Positions 8,623 through 18,320 of a DNA stretch of 64,000 nt are shown one piece after another; the first letter of the stretch is position 1, and every line of letters begins with the position of its first letter. The notes beneath the pieces were generated by a model. It searched no databases and had not been told where the DNA came from. It saw only the letters and a list, made by a program, of their open reading frames with translations. The stretch lies in the NCBI GenBank assembly GCA_027682585.1, contig JAQCZH010000001.1:558001-622000 (forward strand), in the 5' to 3' direction. A program made the position numbers and the translations under genes. This stretch comes from Lachnospiraceae bacterium AF51-6-b8A (GTDB lineage: Bacteria; Bacillota; Clostridia; Lachnospirales; Lachnospiraceae).

Positions 8623-9471
8623 ATGAAGAATTTCTTACTTGTTACAAGAGATATAGAGGCCAGCCGGGACTGGATCCACAGGCTGAGGACGGTTGTTGTA
8701 TCCAGAGGCGGGAGTCTGACCTGCCTGGAGAATCCTCAGGATTTCACAAACCCCGGCCGCATTAAGGTCCCGGAGAATACGGATGGGATTCTGACCCTGG
8801 GCGGGGATGGAACCATGATTCGAGCGGCACAGAATACCCTGGGCAGCGGGGTTCCCCTGATCGGGATCAACAGAGGGCATCTGGGCTATCTCTGCGATTT
8901 GGATCCCGAGAGCATTTACGAGGCCATAGACCTGCTCATGGAGGACAGGTACGAGATTGAGAGCCGAATGCTTCTGGCTGGTCTGGTATATGACACGGAG
9001 AAAAAAGCCGATGGGGAATCTGTCGCTCTCAATGACGTCGTGATCGTCTCCAGGCATCCCATGGAGATCTTATGCCTGACAGTCTATATCAATGGCCAGG
9101 CTCTCTATACGTATCACTGTGACGGAATGATATTTGCGACGCCAACCGGATCGACGGCTTACAACCTATCGGCTAAGGGCCCGATTGTTGACCCCAAGAC
9201 CAAGCTGATTCTTTTGACGCCAATCAATCCACACACCTTAAATTCAAGATCGATTATCTTAGACCCTGACGATGTGATTTCGGTAAAGCTGACCGCCCGG
9301 CGCGAGGATGATGACCCAGTTGCGGAAGTATCCTTCGACGGCAACCACAGAAGACAGCTGGTTCCCGGGCAAGAACTGCTGGTCTATCGGTCCAAAGAGG
9401 AGATCAAGATGATGAAGCTCTCTAAAATGAACTTCTTAGAGCGCATCCGCAGCAAGATGCAGTCAAATTAG
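8623..9471 (+). CDS. nadK: NAD kinase
   Basis: Phosphorylates NAD to NADP. The 282-residue protein carries the GGDGTMIRAA nucleotide-binding motif, the conserved NDVVI segment, DGMIFATPTGSTAYNLSAKGPIVDP and LLTPINPHTLNSR typical of bacterial NAD kinases. ATG 8623 begins MKNFLLVTRD, matching the usual N-terminus, and AAGGGAG (8606-8612) lies 10 bases upstream; an upstream ATG (8578) adds 15 residues of no family resemblance. The 112 bases before it hold no recognisable signal. Confidence 0.94.
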   Translation: MKNFLLVTRDIEASRDWIHRLRTVVVSRGGSLTCLENPQDFTNPGRIKVPENTDGILTLGGDGTMIRAAQNTLGSGVPLIGINRGHLGYLCDLDPESIYEAIDLLMEDRYEIESRMLLAGLVYDTEKKADGESVALNDVVIVSRHPMEILCLTVYINGQALYTYHCDGMIFATPTGSTAYNLSAKGPIVDPKTKLILLTPINPHTLNSRSIILDPDDVISVKLTARREDDDPVAEVSFDGNHRRQLVPGQELLVYRSKEEIKMMKLSKMNFLERIRSKMQSN

Positions 9472-9485
9472 ATTAGGAGGGAGCA

Positions 9486-9971
9486 GTGAAGCAGGAAAGA
9501 CAGGCAAAAATTCTGGATCTGATCGTCACCAGAGAGATCGGAACGCAGGAGGAGCTGACCAGGGAGTTGAAGAGAGCCGGCTATCAGGTGACCCAGGCAA
9601 CCGTCAGCCGTGATATCCGCGAGATGCAGCTGACCAAGGTGGCCAGGGCGAACGGCCGCCTTGTCTATGTCTCCTATCAGAGCAGTCCGCAGGATCTGAG
9701 CGAGAAGTATGTGAGGATCTTTCGGGACGGCTTTTTGAGCATGGATAATGCCATGAATATTCTGGTGATCCGCACAGTTGCCGGTATGGCCATGGCTGTG
9801 GCGGCTGCCCTGGATCATATGCAGCTGGGTGAGATTGTTGGGAGTATTGCAGGCGACGATACGGTCATGTGCGCGGTGCGCAGTATGGATGACACAGCGG
9901 CGCTCATGACCAGATTGCGCCACATTCTGGATGAGAATGGCCTGGCGAAAAAGAGGAATCAGGAAGTCTGA
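9486..9971 (+). CDS. argR: Arginine repressor ArgR
   Basis: Arginine-dependent hexameric regulator of arginine synthesis and catabolism. The 161 residues begin with the winged-helix domain (ILDLIVTREIGTQEELTREL, ATVSRDIREMQLTKV) and end with the arginine-binding oligomerisation domain (SIAGDDTVMCAVRSMDDTAALM, in which GDDT is the ligand-contacting motif). The start codon is GTG with AGGAGG (9476-9481) 4 bases before it. ArgR between nadK and recN is a stable Firmicute order; its regulation is possibly relevant to the carAB genes at 45.4 kb, but no ARG box was confirmed there. Confidence 0.95.
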   Translation: MKQERQAKILDLIVTREIGTQEELTRELKRAGYQVTQATVSRDIREMQLTKVARANGRLVYVSYQSSPQDLSEKYVRIFRDGFLSMDNAMNILVIRTVAGMAMAVAAALDHMQLGEIVGSIAGDDTVMCAVRSMDDTAALMTRLRHILDENGLAKKRNQEV

Positions 9972-10125
9972 GCAGGCCCGGTCTTCGTGATGGCTGACCG
10001 TCGGGGACCGCAGCGTGCGCCCGATGATTTGCGGCTGTCTGACAGGCGTAAACAGTGTGACTTGTTGTCTGGATGAGAAGGGCGGCCGAGATGGCGCGAC
10101 TGGAGAGAGAGTAGAAAGGATCCGC

Positions 10126-11808
10126 ATGCTTTTAGACCTGCATGTCAAAAATCTGGCTCTGATTGAAGAGGAGGAAATTCATTTCGGAGAGGGACTTAAT
10201 GTCTTGTCCGGGGAGACCGGGGCAGGCAAATCAATTATCCTGGGGGCCCTGGGGATTGCCCTGGGACAAAAGGCCTCCAGGGAAATGCTGCGCAGGCCCG
10301 ATGAAGATGGACTTGTTGAGGCTGTCTTTAGCGTGACCAGTCAGGCACAGAGACAGGCTCTTTTGAAACTTGCAATTCCTGTTTATGACAACCAGGTCAT
10401 CTTCTCAAGACGCATCTCGCCTGGCAGAACCGTCTCCAGGATCAATGGAGAGACACAGCCTGCGCAGATCCTAAGGAGGGCGGGGGAGATCTTCCTTGAT
10501 ATCTATGGGCAGAATGAGCAGCAGACCCTTTTGAAGAAGAACAGACATCTGGCTCTCTTAGATGAGTTTGCCGCGGGAGAACTCGGTGATCTTAAGGGAA
10601 AGGTATCCACAGCCTACCGGGCCTATTTCGATCTGAAGAAAGAGGCGGATTCGGCCTCTTTGGACCTGTCTTCCCGTCTGCGCGAGATTTCTTTTCTGGA
10701 GCATGAAGTGGAGGAAATACAAAAGGCAGGTCTGTCGGTCGGCGAGGATTTGGACCTGGAGGGGGCGTATCGCAAGATGAAGCATGCCTCCAGAATCGCG
10801 GAGGCATTGAACCGGGCCCGCCATCTGCTGGCAGATGAGTCCGCCTGCGGAGACCTGGTCGCGCAGGCCATTCATTTCCTGCGGCAGGCAGAGGACTACG
10901 ATCAAAAGGTCGGGGATTATCTGTCCGTATTGATGGATATTGACGCCCTGATCTCGGATGTCTCAGGGGAGATCGATTCTCATCTGGAGGAGACGGCTTT
11001 TGACGAGAAACGATTTAACGAGCTTGAGCAGAGGCTGGATCTGATCAATGATCTCAAAGCCAAGTATGGAAGAACGATAGAGGATATCCTGGCCGCCCTT
11101 AGAGATAAGCAGGAAGAACTGGCAAGGCTGCAGGATTATGACCGCTGTCAGGAAAAGCTGAAGAAAGAATTAAAAGAGGCCGAAGAGGCCTATCTTGTTC
11201 TGGCCAGGGAACTTAGTTCCCGGCGCAGGGAGGCGGCGAAGAAGCTCTGTGCCAGGGTATCAGAGGCTCTGTTATCCCTTCATTTTCTCTCTGTCAATTT
11301 TGACATGCGTTTTGCGAAGGCCTCCTCCTACACGGCGGGAGGAATCGATGAGGCGGAATTCTATATATCCACCAATCCGGGAGAGGCCGCCAGACCTCTT
11401 GGACAGGTCGCCTCAGGCGGAGAATTAAGCCGCATTATGCTGGTGTTGAAGACGGAGCTGGCAGCCAGGGAGGATACGGTGGACAGCCTGATCTTCGATG
11501 AGGTAGATGCCGGGATTTCGGGCAAGACGGCCCAGGCCGTCGCCCGTAAGCTGCGCCGCCTGGGCCGGGAGGTTCAGGTGATCTGTATTACCCATCTGGC
11601 CTTGATCGCCGCCGGGGCAGACCGGCATTTCCTGATTGAAAAGTCCCTGCGGGCCGGGAGGACAGTGTCCGGAATCCGCCAACTGTCTGAGGAGGAGGCA
11701 GTCAAAGAGCTCGCCCGCATGATTTCGGGAGATGCGATCAGCGAGAGCGTCCTGGAAAATGCCCGCCAGATGCGGTATGCAGCCGCAAAAGAGAAGAGGG
11801 ACCACTAG
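10126..11808 (+). CDS. recN: DNA repair protein RecN
   Basis: SMC-like ATPase acting early in double-strand break repair. From ATG 10126 the 560-residue protein starts MLLDLHVKNLALIEEEEIHF, then Walker A GETGAGKSI, a long central coiled coil (about residues 160-400), the signature VASGGELSRIMLVLKTEL and Walker B LIFDEVDAGISG. AAAGGA (10115-10120) precedes the start. An ORF start 37 codons upstream gives a sequence unlike RecN. The 154 bases after argR have no obvious promoter or terminator. The stop is followed after one base by topB. Confidence 0.96.
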   Translation: MLLDLHVKNLALIEEEEIHFGEGLNVLSGETGAGKSIILGALGIALGQKASREMLRRPDEDGLVEAVFSVTSQAQRQALLKLAIPVYDNQVIFSRRISPGRTVSRINGETQPAQILRRAGEIFLDIYGQNEQQTLLKKNRHLALLDEFAAGELGDLKGKVSTAYRAYFDLKKEADSASLDLSSRLREISFLEHEVEEIQKAGLSVGEDLDLEGAYRKMKHASRIAEALNRARHLLADESACGDLVAQAIHFLRQAEDYDQKVGDYLSVLMDIDALISDVSGEIDSHLEETAFDEKRFNELEQRLDLINDLKAKYGRTIEDILAALRDKQEELARLQDYDRCQEKLKKELKEAEEAYLVLARELSSRRREAAKKLCARVSEALLSLHFLSVNFDMRFAKASSYTAGGIDEAEFYISTNPGEAARPLGQVASGGELSRIMLVLKTELAAREDTVDSLIFDEVDAGISGKTAQAVARKLRRLGREVQVICITHLALIAAGADRHFLIEKSLRAGRTVSGIRQLSEEEAVKELARMISGDAISESVLENARQMRYAAAKEKRDH

Positions 11809-11809
11809 T

Positions 11810-14149
11810 ATGGCCAAGTCACTTTTTATCGCGGAGAAGCCCTCTGTCGCTCAGGAGTTCGCCAAAGCGCTCCGTGAAAATACCAGCCGAAGAGACGGGT
11901 ATCTGGAGGGGGACCATCTGATTGTAACCTGGTGCCTGGGCCATCTGATCACGATGTCCTATCCGGAGGCCTATGACCAGAATCTGAAGAAATGGCGCAT
12001 GGATACCCTGCCCTTTATTCCTGAGACTTTTCGCTATGAGGTTTTGCCAAATTCTGCCAGGCAGTACCGAATCGTGGCTTCCCTGCTCAACCGGGCAGAT
12101 GTTGAGACGATTTATGTCTGTACCGACTCGGGACGGGAGGGCGAGTATATCTACCGTCTGGTCGCCCAGGAGGCAGGGGTCAGGGATAAGATACAAAAGC
12201 GGGTCTGGATTGATTCTCAGACGCAGGAGGAGATTCTGCGCGGAATCAAGGAGGCCAGGGATGAGTCCGCCTATGATAATCTGGCCGCTTCCGCTTACCT
12301 GCGGGCCAAAGAGGACTATCTGATGGGGATTAATTTCTCCAGAATCCTCTCACTGAAGTACGGCAGCGCAGTCGCCCACGCGCTAAAGGAGAACTATGTT
12401 GTCATCTCCGTGGGCCGGGTGATGAGTTGTGTGCTTGGAATGGTGGTTCGAAGGGAACGGGAGATTCGCGGCTTTGTCAAGACGCCCTTCTACCGGATCC
12501 TGGGAGATGTAGATCTGCTGCCTGCGTCCGCAGAACAGATATCGGAGGATTCCCGGGGGAATTCTTCTGGCGCGGGACAGGAGGCGTCTGTCCCTGGCTT
12601 GAAGCAGTCCGGAGAAGGTGCAGGAAGCAGGGCATCTGGGCAGGCTGTTTTAAGAGGTCTGGAGTGGCGGGCCGTGATCGGGAGCCGCTATGAGAATTCC
12701 CCTCTCTTATACAGGGAAAATGGCTTCAAAGAGAGAAAAGATGCCCTGAAACTGATTGAGGAATTGAATCAGCTTCCCAAGGACAGTCTCTCATTGGAGA
12801 AAGAGGAAGCCTATGCCTGCGCTCTGAAGGGCAAGATTCACAGGATCAGCAAGAAGAAGGAGAAGAAGAATCCCCCTCTGCTCTACAATCTGGCGGAGAT
12901 TCAAAACGACTGTTCCCGATTCTTCAAGATCTCGCCTGACGAGACATTGGCCGTCATTCAGGAACTCTATGAGAAGAAGCTTGTGACCTATCCGAGAACG
13001 GATGCAAGGGTGCTGTCAACGGCGGTTGCCAAGGAGATCGACAAAAATATAAGAGGGCTGGCAGGCATTCCCGGAGTGCGGGCATTTGTCCAGGAGATTC
13101 TTGACAAGGGCTTCTATCAGGGAATTGCCAAAACCCGCTACACGGATGATAAGAAGATCACAGATCACTATGCCCTGATCCCAACGGGACAGGGATTGGG
13201 GGCTCTTGGCAGAATGTCCAAAAGAGCAGCCCTGGTCTACGAGCTCATTGTGCGGCGCTTTCTGGCAATCTTCTATGACCCGGCGGTCTACGAGAAACTC
13301 AATCTGACTGTTCAGGCCGGAGGGGAGTACTTCTTTGCCTCCGATAAGTACCTGAAGGAAGAGGGCTATCTGAAGCTGATGAGCTACTCTTTCCAGAAGA
13401 AAAATAAGAAATCTGATCCAAAAGAGGAGAATATCCAGGGCGGATCCATTGAGGGGAATGGACAGGCAGATGACGGGAATTCAGACGAGGATCATGCTGA
13501 GAATCAGGCGCTTCTGGCAGAACTTCTGCCCCGAATCAAGAAGGGGGATCTGGTTCGCTTTTGCCTTTTTCGCATCAAGGAGGGAGAGACTTCTCCCCCC
13601 AAGCGCTACAACTCAGGTTCATTGATTTTAGCCATGGAAAATGCGGGCCAGCTGATTGAAGATGAGGAACTGCGCGCGCAGATTAAGAGCCAGGGGATCG
13701 GTACTTCCGCTACCCGGGCGGAAATTCTGAACAAGCTGGTCCGGATCTCTTATTTAGCCCTCAACAAGAAGACCCAGGTCATAACACCTACCCTGCGGGG
13801 AGAACTTGTCTTTGATGTGATTGCCGCCTCCATGCCGCAGATGCTCAACGCGGAGCTGACAGCCAGTTGGGAGAAGGGACTTAGTTATGTGGCAAAGGGG
13901 ACGATTACAGCAGACGAGTACATGAAGAAGCTGGACGCGTTTGTCCGGCTGCGTGTCGAGAGGGTGAAGGCCATGCGAAATCGGAGTATCCCTGGAGGCC
14001 AATTTGCGGCTCTTGCCGGGAATGATCCGACAGGCAGGGACAGCCGGACTGCCAGAGAGAAAGCTGCCAGGGGAACAGCAGATGTAAAGTACGGGCAGGG
14101 GAAAGAGAAGAATTTACAGGAAGGAAAGGCAAGAAATGCAAGCATGTAA
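11810..14149 (+). CDS. topB: DNA topoisomerase III (type IA)
   Basis: Type IA topoisomerase that decatenates and relaxes DNA through a 5'-phosphotyrosine link. The 779 residues have the N-terminal TOPRIM domain (IAEKPSVAQ with the catalytic Glu; DSGREGEYIYR with the acidic metal site) and the active-site tyrosine Y394 in TYPRTDARVLS. ATG 11810 follows recN directly. Two hydrophilic inserts are visible, about residues 236-283 (Ser/Gly/Gln-rich) and about 535-566 (Gly/Asn/Asp-rich), plus a charged C-terminal tail from about 740. The zinc-finger domain of TopA is absent, as expected for TopB. Outside the inserts the sequence looks intact. The end overlaps the next gene by 14 bases. Confidence 0.93.
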   Translation: MAKSLFIAEKPSVAQEFAKALRENTSRRDGYLEGDHLIVTWCLGHLITMSYPEAYDQNLKKWRMDTLPFIPETFRYEVLPNSARQYRIVASLLNRADVETIYVCTDSGREGEYIYRLVAQEAGVRDKIQKRVWIDSQTQEEILRGIKEARDESAYDNLAASAYLRAKEDYLMGINFSRILSLKYGSAVAHALKENYVVISVGRVMSCVLGMVVRREREIRGFVKTPFYRILGDVDLLPASAEQISEDSRGNSSGAGQEASVPGLKQSGEGAGSRASGQAVLRGLEWRAVIGSRYENSPLLYRENGFKERKDALKLIEELNQLPKDSLSLEKEEAYACALKGKIHRISKKKEKKNPPLLYNLAEIQNDCSRFFKISPDETLAVIQELYEKKLVTYPRTDARVLSTAVAKEIDKNIRGLAGIPGVRAFVQEILDKGFYQGIAKTRYTDDKKITDHYALIPTGQGLGALGRMSKRAALVYELIVRRFLAIFYDPAVYEKLNLTVQAGGEYFFASDKYLKEEGYLKLMSYSFQKKNKKSDPKEENIQGGSIEGNGQADDGNSDEDHAENQALLAELLPRIKKGDLVRFCLFRIKEGETSPPKRYNSGSLILAMENAGQLIEDEELRAQIKSQGIGTSATRAEILNKLVRISYLALNKKTQVITPTLRGELVFDVIAASMPQMLNAELTASWEKGLSYVAKGTITADEYMKKLDAFVRLRVERVKAMRNRSIPGGQFAALAGNDPTGRDSRTAREKAARGTADVKYGQGKEKNLQEGKARNASM

Positions 14150-14807
14150 AATCAGTCAGATGTATGACTTAAAAGAAACCATAGCCAGTGAGATATTTAC
14201 AGGAAAGGAGTATCCCTGGGAGGTCCTGGATGATATCGAGGATTTTATTCTGAAATTGGGACCGACTCTGGATCCGGACCGCTATGAGAAACGGGGTGAG
14301 AATATCTGGGTCGCCAGATCTGCCCTGGTGCATTCAAGCGCCAATATCATCGGCCCCTGTATCATTGACGAGAAGACAGAGGTGCGTCCCTGTGCCTTCA
14401 TTCGAGGCAAGGCGATAGTGGGCAAAAACTGCGTGGTCGGGAATTCGACGGAATTAAAGAATGTCATACTCTTTAACGTGGTGCAGGTTCCCCATTACAA
14501 CTATGTGGGAGATTCGATTCTGGGCTTTCACTCCCATATGGGGGCAGGATCTATTACTTCCAATGTCAAATCGGACAAGAGCCTGGTTGTCGTCAGAGAC
14601 AAAGAGGAGACGATTGAGACCGGTCGTAAGAAGTTCGGAGCCATGCTGGGGAATTATGTCGAGGTGGGCTGTAATTCTGTTCTCAACCCGGGCACGGTTA
14701 TCTGTCCCCACTCCAATATCTATCCTCTCTCCAGCGTCAGGGGGGTCGTACCTGCCCGGTCTATTTTCAAATCCGGTAAGGGAACAGAGATTGTCGCCAA
14801 GCGATGA
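14136..14807 (+). CDS. Left-handed beta-helix (hexapeptide repeat) protein, GlmU-like acyltransferase domain
   Basis: A 223-residue protein whose centre is a hexapeptide-repeat beta-helix (SSANIIGPCIIDEKTEVRP ... GKAIVGKNCVVGNSTELKN ... GAGSITSNVKSDKSLVVV ... VGCNSVLNPGTVICPHSNIYP). The conserved H/N stretch and the position of the repeats resemble the acetyltransferase half of GlmU, but the N-terminal uridylyltransferase domain is missing, so it should not be called full GlmU. It could acetylate or transfer to a nucleotide sugar; the substrate is unknown. ATG 14136 (after AGGAAAGG at 14121-14128) overlaps topB by 14 bases; ATG 14160 is an alternative. Confidence 0.75.
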   Translation: MQACKISQMYDLKETIASEIFTGKEYPWEVLDDIEDFILKLGPTLDPDRYEKRGENIWVARSALVHSSANIIGPCIIDEKTEVRPCAFIRGKAIVGKNCVVGNSTELKNVILFNVVQVPHYNYVGDSILGFHSHMGAGSITSNVKSDKSLVVVRDKEETIETGRKKFGAMLGNYVEVGCNSVLNPGTVICPHSNIYPLSSVRGVVPARSIFKSGKGTEIVAKR

Positions 14808-14887
14808 TCTCTTTGCAGTTCAAAAAATTTGCACAAAGAATCCGCCAGACAAAGACAAATATTCGTCGGTCAAAAACAAATTAGGGC

Positions 14888-14916
14888 TTGCCATGGGAGA
14901 AATCCACTAGGATAAT
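14888..14916 (+). promoter_or_regulatory. Sigma-A promoter of the aminotransferase gene
   Basis: TTGCCA (14888-14893), a 17-base spacer and GATAAT (14911-14916) match the consensus at five of six positions in each box. The inferred start near 14923 leaves an 80-base leader before GTG 15002. Confidence 0.75.
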
Positions 14917-15001
14917 GAAAGCGTTGCAGGCAATGGAGCCTCAGCAGAGTATGAAAATACGGAAAAGGCCGGCGGCGGATCCCGTGAGTTAGGAGATTAG
15001 A

Positions 15002-16297
15002 GTGAAGTCATATCTTGAAATGTCAAAAGAGGAACTGGAGCAGCTACGCACAGAATTAAAAGCCGCTTACCGAAGGTATCAGGACATGGAACTCTCCCTG
15101 AACATGAGCCGTGGGAAGCCCTGCAAGGAACAGCTTGATTTGTCCATGGAACTCATGGATATCTTAAATTCCGATTCCGATCTGACCTGTGAGGACGGGA
15201 CCGATTGCCGCAATTATGGTGTTCTGGATGGACTGCCGGAGGCCAAGGAACTGATCGGGGCCATGATGGAGAACAAGCCGGATAATATCATTATCTACGG
15301 AAATAGTTCTCTCAATGTCATGTACGACTGCATCAGCCGCTCTTATACACATGGGGTCATGGGAAATACTCCCTGGTGCAAGCTGGACAAGATCAAATGG
15401 CTCTGCCCGGTTCCCGGATATGACCGTCACTTCGGGATTACGGAGTACTTCGGTTTTGATATGATCAATATTCCCATGACGGACCAGGGGCCTGACATGG
15501 ATTTGGTTGAGAAACTGGTTGCGGAAGACGAGTCTGTCAAGGGAATCTGGTGTGTGCCCAAGTACTCCAATCCCCAGGGATATTCTTACTCCGATGAGAC
15601 AGTACGCCGTTTCGCAAGGCTTGCGCCGGCGGCCAAGGACTTTCGGATCTACTGGGACAATGCCTACGGGGTTCATCATCTCTATGATGACAGACAGGAT
15701 CAGCTGATTGAAATCCTGCATGAGTGCAAGAAGGCGGGCAACCCGGATATGGTCTACAAGTTCGCTTCCACTTCCAAAATCACTTTCCCGGGTTCCGGCG
15801 TGGCGGCGCTGGCGACCTCACTCAATAATTTGGAAGATATCAAGAATCAGATGAAGAACCAGACCATCGGTCACGATAAGGTCAACCAGCTGCGTCACGT
15901 CCGCTATTTCAAGGATTTAAACGGGATCAGGGCGCATATGAGAAAGCATGCAGATGTCATTCGGCCCAAGTTCGAGATGGTAGAGAGGATCTTTGACGAG
16001 CAGCTGTCCGGTCTGGGAATTGGTTCATGGACGGTCCCCAATGGCGGCTATTTCATCAGCTTCGAGACCCTGGAGGGCTGTGCCAGAAAGGTGGTCAGCC
16101 GCTGCAAGAAGGCGGGAGTGACCCTGACCGGTGCCGGTGCGACCTATCCATACCACAGGGATCCCGCCGACAGCAATATCCGTATTGCGCCCACCTATCC
16201 CTCTGTGGAGGATCTGGCTAAGGCAGCAGATCTCTTTGCTCTCTGTGTCAAGCTGGTCTCTGTTGAGAAACTGCTTGAGGATTCAGAAAATAAATGA
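15002..16297 (+). CDS. PLP-dependent aminotransferase, class I subgroup (aspartate aminotransferase-like)
   Basis: A 431-residue fold type I aminotransferase. The PLP lysine is K259 in FASTSKITFPGSGVAAL; NPQGYSYSDETVRR and DNAYGVHHLYDD supply the residues contacting the cofactor ring, and the C-terminal NGGYFISFETL and RIAPTYPSVEDL are conserved. The sequence resembles the short-branched subgroup (Pfam Asp_aminotransf-like) known from Corynebacterium aspartate aminotransferase; aspartate with 2-oxoglutarate is the likely substrate pair, but this is inference. The start codon is GTG, 5 bases after AGGAG (14992-14996). It sits alone behind its own promoter and ahead of the ilv genes, consistent with amino acid synthesis. 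Confidence 0.85.
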   Translation: MKSYLEMSKEELEQLRTELKAAYRRYQDMELSLNMSRGKPCKEQLDLSMELMDILNSDSDLTCEDGTDCRNYGVLDGLPEAKELIGAMMENKPDNIIIYGNSSLNVMYDCISRSYTHGVMGNTPWCKLDKIKWLCPVPGYDRHFGITEYFGFDMINIPMTDQGPDMDLVEKLVAEDESVKGIWCVPKYSNPQGYSYSDETVRRFARLAPAAKDFRIYWDNAYGVHHLYDDRQDQLIEILHECKKAGNPDMVYKFASTSKITFPGSGVAALATSLNNLEDIKNQMKNQTIGHDKVNQLRHVRYFKDLNGIRAHMRKHADVIRPKFEMVERIFDEQLSGLGIGSWTVPNGGYFISFETLEGCARKVVSRCKKAGVTLTGAGATYPYHRDPADSNIRIAPTYPSVEDLAKAADLFALCVKLVSVEKLLEDSENK

Positions 16298-16480
16298 AAG
16301 CAGGGGGGGGTTACCCGGATCAAAATCCCGTGAGAAATTTTTCCCCCTTTCTATTAGGAGATGAGATGAAAGAGAACAGCAGTGGCTTGGGATAGAAAAG
16401 ATCATGTATCTGATATCCGAGATGATTTCATGGTTATAGACCCTATAATAGATTGGAATATCGCGATCGCCGGTATTTCG

Positions 16481-16508
16481 TTGACAGGGTAGGGCAAAGT
16501 GCTATGAT
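16481..16508 (+). promoter_or_regulatory. Strong sigma-A promoter of ilvN-ilvC
   Basis: A perfect TTGACA (16481-16486), a 16-base spacer and TATGAT (16503-16508) preceded by the extended element TGC (16500-16502). The start would be near 16515, about 28 bases before ilvN. A second TATAAT at 16444-16449 has no convincing -35. The 245 bases between the aminotransferase and ilvN contain no T-box (no conserved GGTGG-type antiterminator sequence) and no clear terminator, although a G-run at 16303-16309 could pair with CCCCC near 16345. Confidence 0.8.
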
Positions 16509-16542
16509 TTCAATAACGTGTTGAGGCGAAAGGCTGACAGTT

Positions 16543-17043
16543 ATGAGAACACAGGTATTATCCATTTTGGTTGAGAACACCTCAGGTGTCTTAAGTCACA
16601 TCTCCGGGCTTTTCTCAAGGAGAGGATTCAACATCGACAGTTTCTCAGCCGGTGTTACCGCGGATGAGCGCTTCACACGACTTACTATTGTTGCACATGG
16701 GGATCGACTGATTTTGGATCAGATCCGAAAACAACTGGCTAAGCTGGAGGATGTGATCAGCATCAAAAAGTTGGAGGCCGGCGCGTCCGTTCAGAGAGAA
16801 CTGATGTTGGTTAAGATCAGCGCCAAGGATTCCGATCGTCAGAATGTGCTCAGTATCACGGAGATCTTCAAGGGAAGAGTTGTGGATGTGACTCACGATT
16901 CCATGGTGATCGAGGTCACCGGAGGGCAGGATAAGCTGGCAGCTTTTTTAGATATGCTTGACGGATACGAGATACTTGAACTGGCCAGAACCGGTCTGAC
17001 GGGCCTGTCCCGCGGGTCGGATGATGTTACGATCATCGAGTAA
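16543..17043 (+). CDS. ilvN: Acetolactate synthase small (regulatory) subunit
   Basis: The regulatory subunit confers valine feedback inhibition on acetohydroxyacid synthase, the first common step of branched-chain amino acid synthesis. The 166 residues begin with the ACT domain (VLSILVENTSGVLSHISGLFSRRGFNIDSF) and continue with the C-terminal domain (LMLVKISAKDSDRQ, GRVVDVTHDSMVIEVTG), the length of IlvH/IlvN proteins. It is followed 46 bases later by ilvC. The catalytic subunit IlvB is not adjacent and is not in this window, which is unusual because the subunits are commonly side by side. Confidence 0.95.
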   Translation: MRTQVLSILVENTSGVLSHISGLFSRRGFNIDSFSAGVTADERFTRLTIVAHGDRLILDQIRKQLAKLEDVISIKKLEAGASVQRELMLVKISAKDSDRQNVLSITEIFKGRVVDVTHDSMVIEVTGGQDKLAAFLDMLDGYEILELARTGLTGLSRGSDDVTIIE

Positions 17044-17086
17044 TCGAGGTCTGGCAATAAATACTAATTTCAATCAGGAGGAATGA

Positions 17087-18112
<1,026 letters not shown>

Positions 18113-18142
18113 TCTGTATCAGATCATATGTCTTGAATGCCG

Positions 18143-18173
18143 GGGCGGATTCCCATGGGAATCCGCCCTTTTT
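18143..18173 (+). terminator. Intrinsic terminator after ilvC
   Basis: A 26-base perfect palindrome (18143-18168) folds to an 11-bp GC-rich stem with the loop CATG, followed by five T residues (18169-18173). It separates ilvC from the convergent LysR gene. The next 147 bases to 18320 show only a weak hairpin (TTCCCCTT ... AGGGGAA, near 18290-18320) that might serve the LysR gene on the other strand. Confidence 0.93.
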
Positions 18174-18320
18174 GCGTGTCGCCATGCGCATAAAGAAGTT
18201 GCGTTTCCTATATTTGCCGCTTCATTTATTTCGCAAGTTAAGGAAGAGAAGACAGATGAAGAAAAGATAATTGGATCTCAATTCTCTTTCCCCTTGTTCG
18301 ATTTGTCACTTCGAGGGGAA

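Noticed and set aside
16298..16542. T-box or leader-peptide attenuator before ilvN
   Set aside because: No specifier loop, no antiterminator core and no branched-chain codon run; a normal strong promoter is enough.
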